64,000 nt of DNA, from NCBI GenBank assembly GCA_003584005.1, contig QXHL01000009.1:1-64000 (forward strand), read 5' to 3'. Below the pieces are notes generated by a model, which saw nothing but the letters and a program-made list of their open reading frames with translations, was not told where the DNA came from and ran no database searches. This document shows, in pieces, positions 17,664-27,313 of the stretch (its first letter is position 1; the number at the start of each line of letters is the position of its first letter). The translations under genes were made by a program, and so were the position numbers. The stretch comes from Alicyclobacillaceae bacterium I2511 (GTDB lineage Bacteria; Bacillota; Bacilli; Alicyclobacillales; Alicyclobacillaceae).

Positions 17664-18251
17664 ATGAATTTGTCGGAAATGAATATTCGCCGACGAGACA
17701 TGGCCGTTTCAGATCCTGCCGTCGTCGAGCACATGCTGTTAAGCTCCCGCGTCGGATATTTGGGGTTAGTGGATGGGGATGTGCCTTATGTGGTTCCTTT
17801 AAACTTCCTCTGGCATCGCAATCGCGATGCGATTTACATTCACGGTGCACAGGATGGGCGGAAAGCGTCCCTCATGAGCATACAGCCTAAGGCAACCTTT
17901 ACAGTAAGCCAAGAACTTGGAACCATGGCCAACCCCATCCCAGCAAAAACAGACACGGCATACACCAGTGTGATGGTTTTCGGTAGAATATCCCTCATTG
18001 AAGACCTGGATGAAAAAACAGAAATTCTTGAGGCCATGCTTGCCAAATACGTCCCCGGGTATTACAGCCGTCCCCTTTCTCCCCAACATGTAATGTCGTA
18101 CATTTCCAATGCAAAGAGTTCCGTGCGGGTATGGGCCTTGTCAGCCGACCAAATCACAGCAAAGAGACATGAAGAAAGTATGTCTACCCTGTTTTACCCT
18201 GGCCGCACACAGGTGCAAGATGTACTTCAACAAACGAAGGGCAACGCCTAA
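17664..18251 (+). CDS. Pyridoxamine 5'-phosphate oxidase-related flavin-nucleotide-binding protein
   Basis: 195 residues with a split-barrel FMN-binding fold: residues ~20-50 RVGYLGLVDGDVPYVVPLNF, IYIHGAQDGRKASLM near 60 and VMVFGRISLIEDLDEKTEIL near 110. These match the PNPOx-like nitroimidazole-resistance (NimA-type) or flavin-nucleotide-binding group. True substrate unknown; relatives reduce nitro compounds or act as flavin reductases. The ATG is eight bases after GGAGG. It is divergent from PBP2 and ends at a bidirectional terminator. Confidence 0.8.
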   Translation: MNLSEMNIRRRDMAVSDPAVVEHMLLSSRVGYLGLVDGDVPYVVPLNFLWHRNRDAIYIHGAQDGRKASLMSIQPKATFTVSQELGTMANPIPAKTDTAYTSVMVFGRISLIEDLDEKTEILEAMLAKYVPGYYSRPLSPQHVMSYISNAKSSVRVWALSADQITAKRHEESMSTLFYPGRTQVQDVLQQTKGNA

Positions 18252-18272
18252 GACGCAAAAGCATCTACTCCC

Positions 18273-18322
18273 ATAGAGATGGTCCGCTGAAGTGAAGCAA
18301 CACCCCAGCGGACCATCTCTAT
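18273..18322. terminator. Bidirectional terminator, 16-bp stem
   Basis: ATAGAGATGGTCCGCT pairs perfectly with its complement at 18307-18322 over an 18-base loop. It lies between the convergent PNPOx-like gene and the MFS pseudogene. A short T-rich run follows on the plus strand (ATATTTTG). Confidence 0.75.
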
Positions 18323-18401
18323 CATCAATATTTTGCGCCATTCAAACTCTTATATAATATTCAGTAATATGTGGAGATGCTTCCCCCAATGAGTCTATTT
18401 T

Positions 18402-19653
18402 CTACCCTTGATGTGATGCGTCCAAGGTATCATAAACCGCTTTGTTTCTCATTTCACTCAAAAAGCTCACTGCAATCATGGGGACAATCAACATAACGGC
18501 GAAAATGGTGAACACCCCACCCACCCCAAAGGAAGCAAGGGTCAACCCCACAATCAGTGGCCCAACTGTCCCGCCAATGTGTCCAAAAGCGGACGCAAAT
18601 CCTTGACCTGTCGCCCGTGTCTCGGTAGGATACTGCTCCGGGGTGAAGGTGTACAGCATGGAAAACAGTCCGTTAAGTAAAAACGAAAGGATGCACCCGG
18701 TTAAAAGAATTGCCCAATCGGATTTAGCGATAGAAAATAAATAGGATGAAATTCCAGATAGGAAGAAAAATAGGATAATCGTTAACTTCCTTCCCCAACG
18801 CGTATCCTGGACCGCCGATGCAACAACACCCCCCACTAAAGCGGCGATATTCATCAGAAAAGAATATTCGAGCGACTTGACAATGGTCAAACCATGCTTT
18901 ACCAGCAGCGATGGAATCCACACTAGGAATCCATAATAAACCAGTTCAATGAAGAACCAAGTGATCCACAGGAGAACGGTCTTGCCAGCCAGCGGTCTAC
19001 TCCAAATTTTAGTAAAAGAATTGGTACGTGTCTCCCGATGCGAGTCTGTAGGACTCCCCTTGCTAAAGGGAGGAATATTCTGGACACCGACTCGTTCATA
19101 AATTTCTCTGGCCTCAGAGGATTTGTTGTGGATGGCGAGCCATCGCGGAGATTCAGGCAATCCTTTCCGTATGACCCACACATACAAGGCTGGAATACCC
19201 GCAATCACCAGGGCAATTCGCCATCCGTTGATACCGGAAGGAATCACAACCAAATTAATAAGTGAAGCAATAATCGCGCCTACGGTGAAGAACGCATCGG
19301 AAATTCCCAACAACCTTCCACGAGAGCGAATGGGCATGAGTTCTGCCAAATAGGGTGTGACAATGGCACTCTCACCCCCAACACCAATTCCGGTGATAAA
19401 CCGGAGTACCCCAAACGAGATGGAATTCCAACTTAGCGCCGCAATAATGGAAGTAATGGTGAAGGTCAGCAGGGTATACTGCATGACAAATTTTCTTCCA
19501 TACTTGTCGCCCAGCCATCCCGCCCACAATCGTCAGGTCCAGCCCTTCAAACAAAAACCCAAGTGATGCCACAATCCAGATCTTCATGTGAACCTTCTGC
19601 AGTCGTTCGGGCAACCCTTCGCTAGTTGGCACTGTCCCCCGTCCTTCTCCCAT
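18402..19653 (-). pseudogene. MFS transporter, inactivated by an internal deletion and frameshift
   Basis: The N-terminus (MGEGRGTVP..., then MKIWIVASLGFLFEGLDLTIVGG) is in one frame; at about 19515-19525 the reading passes into another frame beginning WAGWLGDKYGRKFVM, which is the loop after TM2. In intact relatives such as the carrier at 11640-12920, about forty residues (rest of TM1, the periplasmic loop and TM2) lie between these two points; they are missing here. The remaining ten helices are open for 375 codons (GIGVGGESAIVTPYLAELMP, PESPRWLAIHNKSSE). This is the last gene of the sigma-54 catabolic locus, 48 bases after the PLP lyase, and was presumably its uptake carrier. Confidence 0.75.
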
Positions 19654-19700
19654 CTTCCGAGCCCCCTCTCCAAAATTTTTTCAAATGCTTGCAAGGCATC

Positions 19701-20942
19701 TCAGGCTTGATTCTGCAATGCAAACTTCCGAATCTCCTCTATCCCCGCCTGAACATCAAGCCCCGTTTTTACTTCAATGGCCCGTCCCTCCGACTGGAGG
19801 TATTGTGGCGTTTTCAGTCCACTCCCGGTTACCATCACCACCACTGTTTCATCCGGGGTCACAAGTTGCTGTGTGATGGCCTCCTGCAACCCCGCAAAAG
19901 CCGCAGCACCTGCAGGTTCCACCCAAATCCCCCCATACTTTGCCAAAGTCTGAATGGCCGCCAGCATCCTGTCGTCGGAAACCGCCACAAAAGCCCCGTG
20001 AGATTCTCGTACATCCCGTAGTACCGCCCCACCGCTGACAGGGTTCCCCACCGCAATTCCGTCGGCCAGAGTGTGGGCCGTCACCGCCTGCACCGGTTGG
20101 TTTTGCTCCCACGATTGCTTCACAGGCTGACAGCCTGCCGCCTGCACCCCAAGAATGCGCGGCATCTTGTCTGCCAACCCACACTGAACCAGCTCTCGAA
20201 ACCCCTTTGCCAGGGCACACAGAGTGGGACCATCCCCCACAGGCGCCACCGCCACATCCGGCATCCGGCCACCTAGTTGTTCCCAAATTTCAAAGGCCAC
20301 TGTTTTTTTGGCTTCCAGAGTTACCGGATTCACTCCCGTGTTTCGGTCCATCCAACCAAATTCTTGGGCCGCTTGGCGAGACAGCCGAAACGCAGCCTCA
20401 TACCCTTCCGCAACCTTGAACACAGTGGCGCCGCCCAGCAACATAAACTGCAACTTCGCTGCACTTACCTGTTCTGGAACAAACACTACCGCCTGCAACC
20501 CGGAAGCCGCCGCGCCCATGGACAACGAGGTCGCCACATTGCCTGTGGAAGCACAGGTCACCGTCCGGATCCCCAATCGCAAGGCTTGCTCCAGCACCAG
20601 GGCTGTCGCCCTGTCCTTGTTCGATCCGGTGGGCCCACGGGTTTCATCTTTAATGAATAACCCAGGCAAATTCAACCTCCTGCGCAACTCTGGAACCTGC
20701 AACAGGGGTGTTCCGCCCACCGGCAACGGGTACAGAATGGGGCCGTCGTCCAGAGGTAAAAATCCCCTGTACCGCCACATGCCCTCGTTTATCCAATTGT
20801 GTTTGGGCCATAAATCAGAACTGTAACCATAGTTGAATTCCACTTGAATCCCCATCTGTTCTTGGGGGGCCGCCCCAAAATCCAAGTTGTATTGCGTGCT
20901 GCCATCGTTGTACACCCAATCCACAGAAGTCACCGTGCCCAT
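19701..20942 (-). CDS. Threonine synthase-like PLP-dependent lyase (fold type II)
   Basis: 413 residues from the ATG at 20942. The PLP lysine lies in RGPTGSNKDRATALV, the phosphate-binding loop is ASTGNVATSLSMGAAASG, and PVGDGPTLCALAKGF continues the fold. It resembles threonine synthase, but the start overlaps a catabolic operon and the N-terminal extension (DWVYNDGSTQYNLDFG) fits a catabolic paralogue such as a threonine, serine or diaminopropionate lyase. Reaction: beta-elimination or gamma-replacement on an amino acid or its phosphate. It begins two bases after the M20 gene's stop, so the two are co-translated; with that gene it forms the intact core of the locus. Confidence 0.8.
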   Translation of the reverse strand: MGTVTSVDWVYNDGSTQYNLDFGAAPQEQMGIQVEFNYGYSSDLWPKHNWINEGMWRYRGFLPLDDGPILYPLPVGGTPLLQVPELRRRLNLPGLFIKDETRGPTGSNKDRATALVLEQALRLGIRTVTCASTGNVATSLSMGAAASGLQAVVFVPEQVSAAKLQFMLLGGATVFKVAEGYEAAFRLSRQAAQEFGWMDRNTGVNPVTLEAKKTVAFEIWEQLGGRMPDVAVAPVGDGPTLCALAKGFRELVQCGLADKMPRILGVQAAGCQPVKQSWEQNQPVQAVTAHTLADGIAVGNPVSGGAVLRDVRESHGAFVAVSDDRMLAAIQTLAKYGGIWVEPAGAAAFAGLQEAITQQLVTPDETVVVMVTGSGLKTPQYLQSEGRAIEVKTGLDVQAGIEEIRKFALQNQA

Positions 20943-20943
20943 T

Positions 20944-22116
20944 TTAATCTCTGCCCCCCATCCATTCCCGTACCATGCCCGCATACCCCTCAGCCGCTTG
21001 CACCAGTTCCCCAATTTCCACAGACTCGTCAATCCGATGTGCCAAGGATTCATCGCCAGGACCAAATCCCAGCGTAGGAATCCCCAGTGTTCCCGCAGTC
21101 CCACTGCCATTGGTGCAAAATGCATAGTGTGCCACTTGTGGATCAATTCCTGCCTTGCGCAATCCCGTCAACGCCTGCTGGACCCCTGCATCTTCTGCCC
21201 CCACATACCACGCAGGAGCAAAGTTTGGTGCGGTCACTGCAACCCCTGTATAGGTAGAAAAATTATCCTTTGCGATCCCGACGTTCCCACGCGCCCCCGT
21301 TTTCGCAAGAACCCTGTCCACCACTTCCTGCACAGGCTGAAGGACATCTTCATCCTTTTCACCCGGAAGTGTCCGGCGGTCAAAAGTGGCCACACAATAG
21401 TCCGGAACCACAGAAAGTCCTGGATATGGACGGGAAAGAATGTCTGTGAGCACTAACACTCCCCGGCCCAACACCGGATGCTCTGGGACAGGCACCTCCC
21501 GCAATGCCTGGATGATGTCCGCCATGTGCTCCACCGCATTGATGCCCAGCTCCGGTCTGGAAGAATGCGTAGGTTTGCCATACACCTCAACACAGATTTC
21601 GGCTCTCCCTCGCTGTCCCACATTCAATTTCAATCCTGTCGCCTCACAAATGAGGACTCGGTCTGGATGATACTGTTTTGCCACATGAACCAATGCCGGC
21701 CCCTCCACAAGTTCCTCGGCCACACTGGCGGAAACCACCACTTTGCCCTGGCGTAACACATTCTTGAGGGTTGCAACCCCATAAATGGATGCCGCCAATG
21801 GGCCCTTCATATCCATCGCACCACGACCATAAATGCGGTCCCCCAAGCGTTCTCCAAAGGGGGCGTGACTCCACTGTGCAGGGTCTGTCACCCCCACCGT
21901 ATCCATGTGGGAATCCAACAACACCACAGGACCCGGGCCTGCATCAAGCACACCCGTGACATTTCCCCATTCATCCACAAAGGTTTCCATGCCGAGGCGT
22001 TCCATCTCGGCTTTCACCAATTTAGCCACCCCGCCTTCTTGCCCAGAAAGACTCTCCTGTGCAATCAGTTGCAAGGTGAAATTTACCAGACCCGCTTTAT
22101 CCACACCTGTACCCAA
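20944..22116 (-). CDS. M20-family metallopeptidase/deacylase, YgeY-like
   Basis: 390 residues. All di-zinc ligands of the M20 fold are present: LLDSHMDTV (His, Asp), GRGAMDMKGPLAAS (Asp), SVAEELVEGPAL (Glu-Glu) and a late LAHRIDESVEI His. The dimerisation domain is intact (GKPTHSSRPELGINAVEHM). Closest by pattern to YgeY-type hydrolases and acetylornithine deacetylase/succinyl-diaminopimelate desuccinylase, so it likely removes an acyl or carbamoyl group from an amino acid. The start is a TTG at 22116 with GGGAGG ten bases upstream. Second gene of the sigma-54 operon. Confidence 0.82.
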   Translation of the reverse strand: MGTGVDKAGLVNFTLQLIAQESLSGQEGGVAKLVKAEMERLGMETFVDEWGNVTGVLDAGPGPVVLLDSHMDTVGVTDPAQWSHAPFGERLGDRIYGRGAMDMKGPLAASIYGVATLKNVLRQGKVVVSASVAEELVEGPALVHVAKQYHPDRVLICEATGLKLNVGQRGRAEICVEVYGKPTHSSRPELGINAVEHMADIIQALREVPVPEHPVLGRGVLVLTDILSRPYPGLSVVPDYCVATFDRRTLPGEKDEDVLQPVQEVVDRVLAKTGARGNVGIAKDNFSTYTGVAVTAPNFAPAWYVGAEDAGVQQALTGLRKAGIDPQVAHYAFCTNGSGTAGTLGIPTLGFGPGDESLAHRIDESVEIGELVQAAEGYAGMVREWMGGRD

Positions 22117-22247
22117 CCCGCTTCAACCTCCCTTTCTATACGAAACTTTGTTTGCAAATTGCCTGAGCCACAATTTCTGCGTTCCAGATCCCTTCTGAAA
22201 CTGAATCCTTTGTCAGACCAGACAACCCCCGCAAGGATATAGGAGCC

Positions 22248-23364
22248 CTACATCCCCAAAACTCCTCCTGGTCGCGCATCGGTTCTTTTCCCGTCCTTGC
22301 GCACCACCTGGCCACCCACCCACACCATGACCACTCCGGGTGGAGTTTGCTTCGGGTCTTCATAGGAAGCTGTATCCACAAACTGTGGCAAATCCAGCAA
22401 AACTAAATCCGCCCGCAATCCGGGTTGAATTCTTCCCCTGTCCCGCAGCCCCAGTCTGTCTGCCGCTTTGGCGGTCAACCTCGCCACCGCCTGTTCCACA
22501 GATATCAGCTTTTCCCTCATCGCGTAGCGACCCAAAACTCTGGCTGCCGTTCCAAACAGCCGCGGGTGTGGATGGGCTCCAAAAATCCCATCTGTGCCCA
22601 CCAAACCTGCAGGATGCCTGAAAATCTGTCGCACCGTCTCCCCCCCAAACGTTCCGCAATTTCCGCAATGGATTGCCCAATATCTTCTTGTCGGCTGCTT
22701 CCTGCACCGGCAATGTAGATTTTTTCTGGACCACAGGCAGCGTAAAGATTCTCCCATCCCGGCAACCCATGTACCATGTCGGTTGCCATGCGCTGGCGGG
22801 TTTGCACATCCCCTAACCGACCGAGAATTTTGTCGGCCCCTCCTTCCTGTGCCCAAGGGGGCAGCAAGGCGGACAGTAGGGTGCTGCCTGCCCCATAGGG
22901 GTACTGATCAAAAGTGATATCCACCTCTCGCCGTGCCCTATCCAGCAGTTCCAACAGCGGCTCCGCCAAGTGCGCGTTGCCCACCACCTTCAGGTGGGAC
23001 AGGTGCAGTGGGGCACCAGATTTTCGCGCCACCTCCACCATTTCCGTCACTGCAGACAAGACCTGGTCCCCCTCATTGCGGACATGTGGAACCAAGGGAA
23101 CTCGAAACTCTGCTCCACCTTCGGCTCCAGCCAGGGGTTTTGGAAGGATTCCAACGCCGTGTGTGCATGCATATCAATGAAACCTGGACAAAGCGTCAAC
23201 CCTTCCCCATTCACCACCACAGCGCCGGTCACCCCCGGCAGGTGATGATCTACCGCGACAATTCGGCCATCCGCAATGGCCACATCCCCAGTAAATCCCG
23301 CTCCCTCGCCTGGCAGGATGAATGCCTGCCGAATCACAATATCCAAATTCCTACCTCTATCCAC
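22248..23364 (-). pseudogene. N-acyl-D-amino-acid deacylase (D-aminoacylase), broken by two internal deletions
   Basis: Three pieces in different frames. Piece 1 (start GTG 23364 after AGGAGG) has NLDIVIRQAFILPGEGAG and the metal motif CPGFIDMHAHTALE, ending at EPKVEQ. Piece 2 begins VPHVRNEGDQVLSAVTEMVE and includes LHLSHLKVVGN. In the family roughly 130-150 residues separate these two blocks; here they abut. Piece 3 begins about GGETVRQIFRHPAGLVGTDG and runs to GRIQPGLRADLVLLD; about thirty residues normally precede it and are absent after IAEIAERLGG. The enzyme hydrolyses N-acyl-D-amino acids. It was the first gene after the sigma-54 promoter. Deletions, not single-base errors, explain the loss, so this is a true pseudogene. 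Confidence 0.8.
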
Positions 23365-23533
23365 ATTTTCACCTCCTCTCCAAAAGAACAAGCAAGATTC
23401 GTGCCACATCTTCAAGAACACCCTGAATGTAACTCTAAAACCTCTATGATGTGGGTCCAAAAGCTCAATATTGGAGAAAACAGAGGACAACAAGTACGGA
23501 AATCATCCACACAACTCCCCCACAAAATCATTC

Positions 23534-23643
23534 AAAATGAGACGATTTTCGGAAATCTCCCTGCCATGACCCCAGGATAAATGCCCACAGCAGTGGGTAT
23601 CACACATACCCTCCCGCCTTTATCGCAAAATGAGATTTTCTCA
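23534..23643. promoter_or_regulatory. Candidate activator sites, CAAAATGAGA repeats and TGAGA palindrome
   Basis: CAAAATGAGA occurs at 23534-23543 and 23626-23635. The upstream copy belongs to a near-perfect palindrome TGAGATTTTCTCA (23631-23643) followed by another ATGAGA. This arrangement, about 65-90 bases upstream of the sigma-54 box, is where an enhancer-binding protein would bind. Nothing else is recognised in the 23365-23713 gap. Confidence 0.5.
23551..23566 (-). promoter_or_regulatory. Sigma-54 (RpoN) -24/-12 promoter
   Basis: On the minus strand TGGCAGGGAGATTTCC matches the TGGCAYR-N4-TTGCW consensus with correct GG-to-C spacing; the one notable mismatch is T for G in the -12 element. 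It lies about 190 bases upstream of the D-aminoacylase start, leaving a long leader, and just downstream of the gene for a sigma-54 activator. Confidence 0.6.
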
Positions 23644-23713
23644 TAATGAGACTGCTTCTACAAAGAAACCTCCCATGACTGCACATTCCCACAAGTTGCA
23701 CACACGCGTTCGC

Positions 23714-25504
23714 TCAATGAGAAACGGGCTCGTCTTCTGTAAATCCGTATTCCTGCATTTTTCGATACAAAGTCGCCCGGCTAATTCCAAGCAGTTTCGC
23801 AGCCTGTTCCTTTTGACCGCGATAGCCCTGCGTCTTTTTCAGTGCAATCGAGATGGCCGCTTTTTCCAAGGAAGTCAGATCAAGAAAAGGGATATCCCCC
23901 ATCTGTGCGTGCAAGGTTCGACGAATGCGATCAGGCAAATGGACCCCTTTGATGCGGTCTCCCTGGGCCATGTTGACCGCATACTCAATGGCGTTGGCCA
24001 GTTCCCGAACATTGCCGGGCCATTCGTAGTGTGTCAACATCTCATGCGCATCCAACGTGAATCCACGCAGGGGCTTGCCCATAATCATGGCGTAATGTTC
24101 CAGGTGCGCTTCCGCAATGGGAATAATATCTTCCCTCCGGTCACGCAAAGGAGGAATGTGCAAAGGAATCACGTTTAAACGATAAAACAGGTCTTCGCGA
24201 AACAATCCCTGTGAAATCCGCTCCTCAAGATTGCGGTGTGTTGCCGCAATCACGCGGACATTTACTGTTTTACCCCCTTTGCTACTGCCCACCGGCTCCA
24301 CATGCTGATCTTGTAGCGTCCGCAGAATCTTCACCTGTAAAGGAAGCGGCATATCGCCGATTTCATCAAGAAAAAGGGTCCCATTGTCCGCCTGCTCAAA
24401 TTTTCCTATCTTACCTCCCTTTCTGGCTCCGGTGAATGCCCCCTCCTCATAACCAAACAGTTCACTTTCCAGCAGGTTATCAGGAATAGAGGCACAGTTC
24501 ACCGCAATTAAGGGCCCTTGACTCCGCCGACTGGCTAAGTGAATCGCTCTGGCAAACAGTTCTTTGCCTGTACCACTTTCACCAGAAATCAGAATGGTGG
24601 AGTCACTGGTCGCCACCCTACGGGCCATTTGCTTCACATTTTGAATGGCTAGGGTGTTGCCAACGATGGTATTGAAAGGATCATCTCGGCTGTTTTTGCC
24701 AATTTGACTCACAATGTGCACCATCCGCTCCAAATCCTCAATCGTCATGACAAATCCTAAGTCCGCTTCTTTTGGAGAAACAGCTCGGAGACTCACCAGA
24801 AACTTGCGCAGGTGGTTTTGTACCTGAAGACTCACTTCCTGTGGGATGCCGTCCCGGGGCATCTGCCAGAATAACTGTTGTATCAGCACAGGAGTCACTG
24901 GATTAGAACTCAATCCTTCACCCACATGGGTAACCGCTAAGGCCTCCTTTGCTTGCACATTCAGGCGGATGACCTCCCCCGCAGAATTGACCAAAACAAC
25001 CCCCTGGTCCACATAGTCCATAACCGCAGTCAATTGGTGAAAAGTGACTTGCCGCTGCACATATAAGGCTTGTTCCTTGAATTTTGCGGCAATCATCTCA
25101 GCAATCTTCTTTAAAAAAAACATTGTGTTTTCTCTATCCGCCAGTAACCGCTGGCGTTGCGGCAAATCAAAAGCCAAGAGTCCAATGACGCCGATTCCCT
25201 GCCCATCCATCTGAATCGGGCAGCAGATTTCTCCCGTCTCAGGACAATGACCAAAGTGTCTACAAGGCTTACAAATTTCGTGAAACCCTGGATGATCAAT
25301 CACAAAGGGTTGACTGGTACGCAGAGACGACTGGTACACATAGTCTTCCCCCGCCATGGTGCGCAACAATCCCGATTGGGCCCTGCCCGTGCCAGCGATG
25401 CGAGTCAAAGTTGCATCTGCAATTTCCACTTCAACCTTCAGCACGGCCGCGATGGCTTCCGCAATTTGCTGTACCGTCTCTTGTATGGCTTCCCATTCCG
25501 TCAT
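23714..25504 (-). CDS. Sigma-54-dependent transcriptional activator (GAF-PAS-AAA+-Fis)
   Basis: 596 residues. Residues ~1-150 form a sensory domain with a cysteine-rich loop ([20 protein letters not shown]); ~150-270 a PAS-like domain ([22 protein letters not shown]); ~285-515 the AAA+ domain with Walker A GESGTGKE (308-315), the sigma-54 contact loop GAFTGA (355-360) and Walker [11 protein letters not shown]; and a Fis-type helix-turn-helix at the C-terminus ([15 protein letters not shown]). All elements needed to open sigma-54 promoters are intact. It most likely activates the promoter at 23551-23566. The cysteines may bind a metal or sense redox state. ATG is preceded by GGGGG. Confidence 0.92.
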   Translation of the reverse strand: MTEWEAIQETVQQIAEAIAAVLKVEVEIADATLTRIAGTGRAQSGLLRTMAGEDYVYQSSLRTSQPFVIDHPGFHEICKPCRHFGHCPETGEICCPIQMDGQGIGVIGLLAFDLPQRQRLLADRENTMFFLKKIAEMIAAKFKEQALYVQRQVTFHQLTAVMDYVDQGVVLVNSAGEVIRLNVQAKEALAVTHVGEGLSSNPVTPVLIQQLFWQMPRDGIPQEVSLQVQNHLRKFLVSLRAVSPKEADLGFVMTIEDLERMVHIVSQIGKNSRDDPFNTIVGNTLAIQNVKQMARRVATSDSTILISGESGTGKELFARAIHLASRRSQGPLIAVNCASIPDNLLESELFGYEEGAFTGARKGGKIGKFEQADNGTLFLDEIGDMPLPLQVKILRTLQDQHVEPVGSSKGGKTVNVRVIAATHRNLEERISQGLFREDLFYRLNVIPLHIPPLRDRREDIIPIAEAHLEHYAMIMGKPLRGFTLDAHEMLTHYEWPGNVRELANAIEYAVNMAQGDRIKGVHLPDRIRRTLHAQMGDIPFLDLTSLEKAAISIALKKTQGYRGQKEQAAKLLGISRATLYRKMQEYGFTEDEPVSH

Positions 25505-25556
25505 TTCCGCGCACCCCCTTCCAGCCCCTGGTTATCCATGCGTTTGTTGTATCGGC

Positions 25557-26249
25557 TCAGGCCAATGCCTCATCCACCGCCGCCACCGCGTGTAAGTAAG
25601 TGGTGTCAAACACAGGCACCGCCACGTCCGGCTGCGAAATGAGCAGGCCGATTTCTGTACAGCCGAGAATGACCCCCTGCGATCCCGCTGCAACCAAACG
25701 ATGTATCGTATCCACGTACAGGTCTTTGGATGCCTGGCAAATTTTCCCTTGAACCAACTCCGAGTAGATGATGTTGTGCACAATTTCCCGGTCGCCAGGG
25801 TTGGGAATGTGAACTTCGAGGTCAAATTTTTGTTGCAATCTCCCTTTGTAAAAATTGTCTTCCATTGTAAAGCGCGTCCCCAACAGCCCCACCCGGGTCA
25901 GTCCGGCCGTACGGATAGCTTTGGCCGTGGCATCGGCAATGTGCAGCACCGACAGACCCGTACCCCGTTCAATATCATCCACCATTTTATGCATGGTGTT
26001 GGAACATATTACCACAAAATCAGCGCCTCCGGCTTTGAGTGCGCGGGCACTGGCCACCATCCTGTCGGTGAGTTCCTCCCACTTGCCCTGATGCTGAAGT
26101 TGTTCCACTTCCTCAAAATCAAAAGAGTCCATCAAACACCTTGCCGAGTGTGCCGCACCCAGTCGCCTTTGCACCGTTTCATTAATGATGCGGTAATACT
26201 CAATCGAAGATTCCCAACTCAATCCGCCAATCAACCCGATGGTCTTCAC
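25557..26249 (-). CDS. Aspartate/glutamate racemase family protein
   Basis: About 230 residues. Both catalytic cysteines of the PLP-independent two-base racemases are visible: VVICSNTMHKM near residue 80 and VILGCTEIGLLI near 190. The N-terminal glycine loop is TIGLIGGLSWESSIEYYR. It interconverts D- and L-aspartate or glutamate, or a related amino acid, in the cytoplasm. The GTG at 26249 after GGAAGGGA is chosen because homology begins exactly there; the open frame to 26330 has no ribosome site. It precedes the activator gene by 53 bases in the same direction, so it belongs with the acyl-amino-acid locus. Confidence 0.87.
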   Translation of the reverse strand: MKTIGLIGGLSWESSIEYYRIINETVQRRLGAAHSARCLMDSFDFEEVEQLQHQGKWEELTDRMVASARALKAGGADFVVICSNTMHKMVDDIERGTGLSVLHIADATAKAIRTAGLTRVGLLGTRFTMEDNFYKGRLQQKFDLEVHIPNPGDREIVHNIIYSELVQGKICQASKDLYVDTIHRLVAAGSQGVILGCTEIGLLISQPDVAVPVFDTTYLHAVAAVDEALA

Positions 26250-26343
26250 AACTCGTCCCTTCCTTTCATCCCCAGCTGATTTATCTTTTATTCCACACGG
26301 TCCCATCCGGTCCTTCACGTGGAATCTCACAAATACACTCAGT

Positions 26344-27105
26344 TCACAAAATAACCAGAGCCAAAAATACTAATGTCGCCACCGCTCCCAGACCGTGATC
26401 CAACACGCTCCCAGTTTTAACCCAGTGCACCCCTTGGCGTAAACGCCAGGGCCACAGCAACGGCACCCCTCCGGACACCATGTCTGCCAGCAAATGGAGT
26501 ACGTAACCCACGAAGAGGCCCCAAACCGCCACGGAAAAAGAAAGACCGTACCCCAGAGTACGCCCGTCCAACACCACAAACATTCCGGCGGTTAGCGCTA
26601 CTACCCCAAACAGGCTGTGGGTGAATGTGCGGTGTGCGGTAAACAGGGCGCCCGCTGTCCACAAGGCCAACAAAATCGCACCTGCCCACGGGAGGTCTCC
26701 GTGTATACCTAGACCCAAGATACCGGCGCCCAGGATACCCAAGCCAATTTTGCGGGTGTGACCGCGCGTACCCATGACAATCGCCAAGAGCATTGCAAAT
26801 CCCCAGGCGACAAGGCTTAGCTCCAAATGGAGAAAAAAAAGTAGCGCAAGCAACGCGATCAGAAGCACCCCTTGGCCCACACGTTCCACCTTTTTAGCCA
26901 TGATTGAATCGGGTTGGTCCAAATCCGGCAGCAGACTGCCCACAACAGCGGACCCCACCAAGAGCGCCTCCGCCATGAGTAAATGGGGCTGTCCCTGTCC
27001 ACCCCACGCTTGCCTCAAAGACTCCCAGTGTGCAAACCGCAATATCACAGGTGCCACCACAACAGAGCCCACTGCACCAATGGCCATATGGGTTCGGCCA
27101 AGCAT
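26344..27105 (-). CDS. Membrane-bound metal-dependent hydrolase (YdjM/LexA-binding hydrolase family)
   Basis: 253 residues with about seven membrane helices. The family signature is an N-terminal GRTHMAIG, an acidic LLPDLDQPDS loop, a HRTFTHSLFGVV segment and GYVLHLLADMVSGGVPLLWP; the His and Asp residues are the proposed metal ligands of PF04307. The biochemical role is unproven; YdjM is SOS-regulated in Escherichia coli. ATG follows GAGGAG. It appears to be a single-gene unit. Confidence 0.82.
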   Translation of the reverse strand: MLGRTHMAIGAVGSVVVAPVILRFAHWESLRQAWGGQGQPHLLMAEALLVGSAVVGSLLPDLDQPDSIMAKKVERVGQGVLLIALLALLFFLHLELSLVAWGFAMLLAIVMGTRGHTRKIGLGILGAGILGLGIHGDLPWAGAILLALWTAGALFTAHRTFTHSLFGVVALTAGMFVVLDGRTLGYGLSFSVAVWGLFVGYVLHLLADMVSGGVPLLWPWRLRQGVHWVKTGSVLDHGLGAVATLVFLALVIL

Positions 27106-27313
27106 ATAAAATCACTCCTCTATCTTACTTTAGCAGAGTTTCACCCCTTGTCGAACCCTGCCGACATTTTTTCGAGCGGCCAAAACAGTGAGTTGTGGTA
27201 AAATAATCTTCAACCAGATCCGGTAAATACAGTTTCGCGGATTTACTTCCTTACTAGTGCCGCTTTCCGCGTCATGAAGGTCTATCCTCAAGTCATATCA
27301 GGAGGTTTCACAC

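Noticed and set aside
17383-17850. 155-codon minus-strand ORF
   Set aside because: Overlaps the start of the flavin-binding protein antisense and has no family match or ribosome site.
20944-26249. Selenium/xanthine-type YgeWXY-SsnA cluster
   Set aside because: The M20 enzyme is YgeY-like, but there is no carbamoyltransferase, SsnA or selenium hydroxylase gene.
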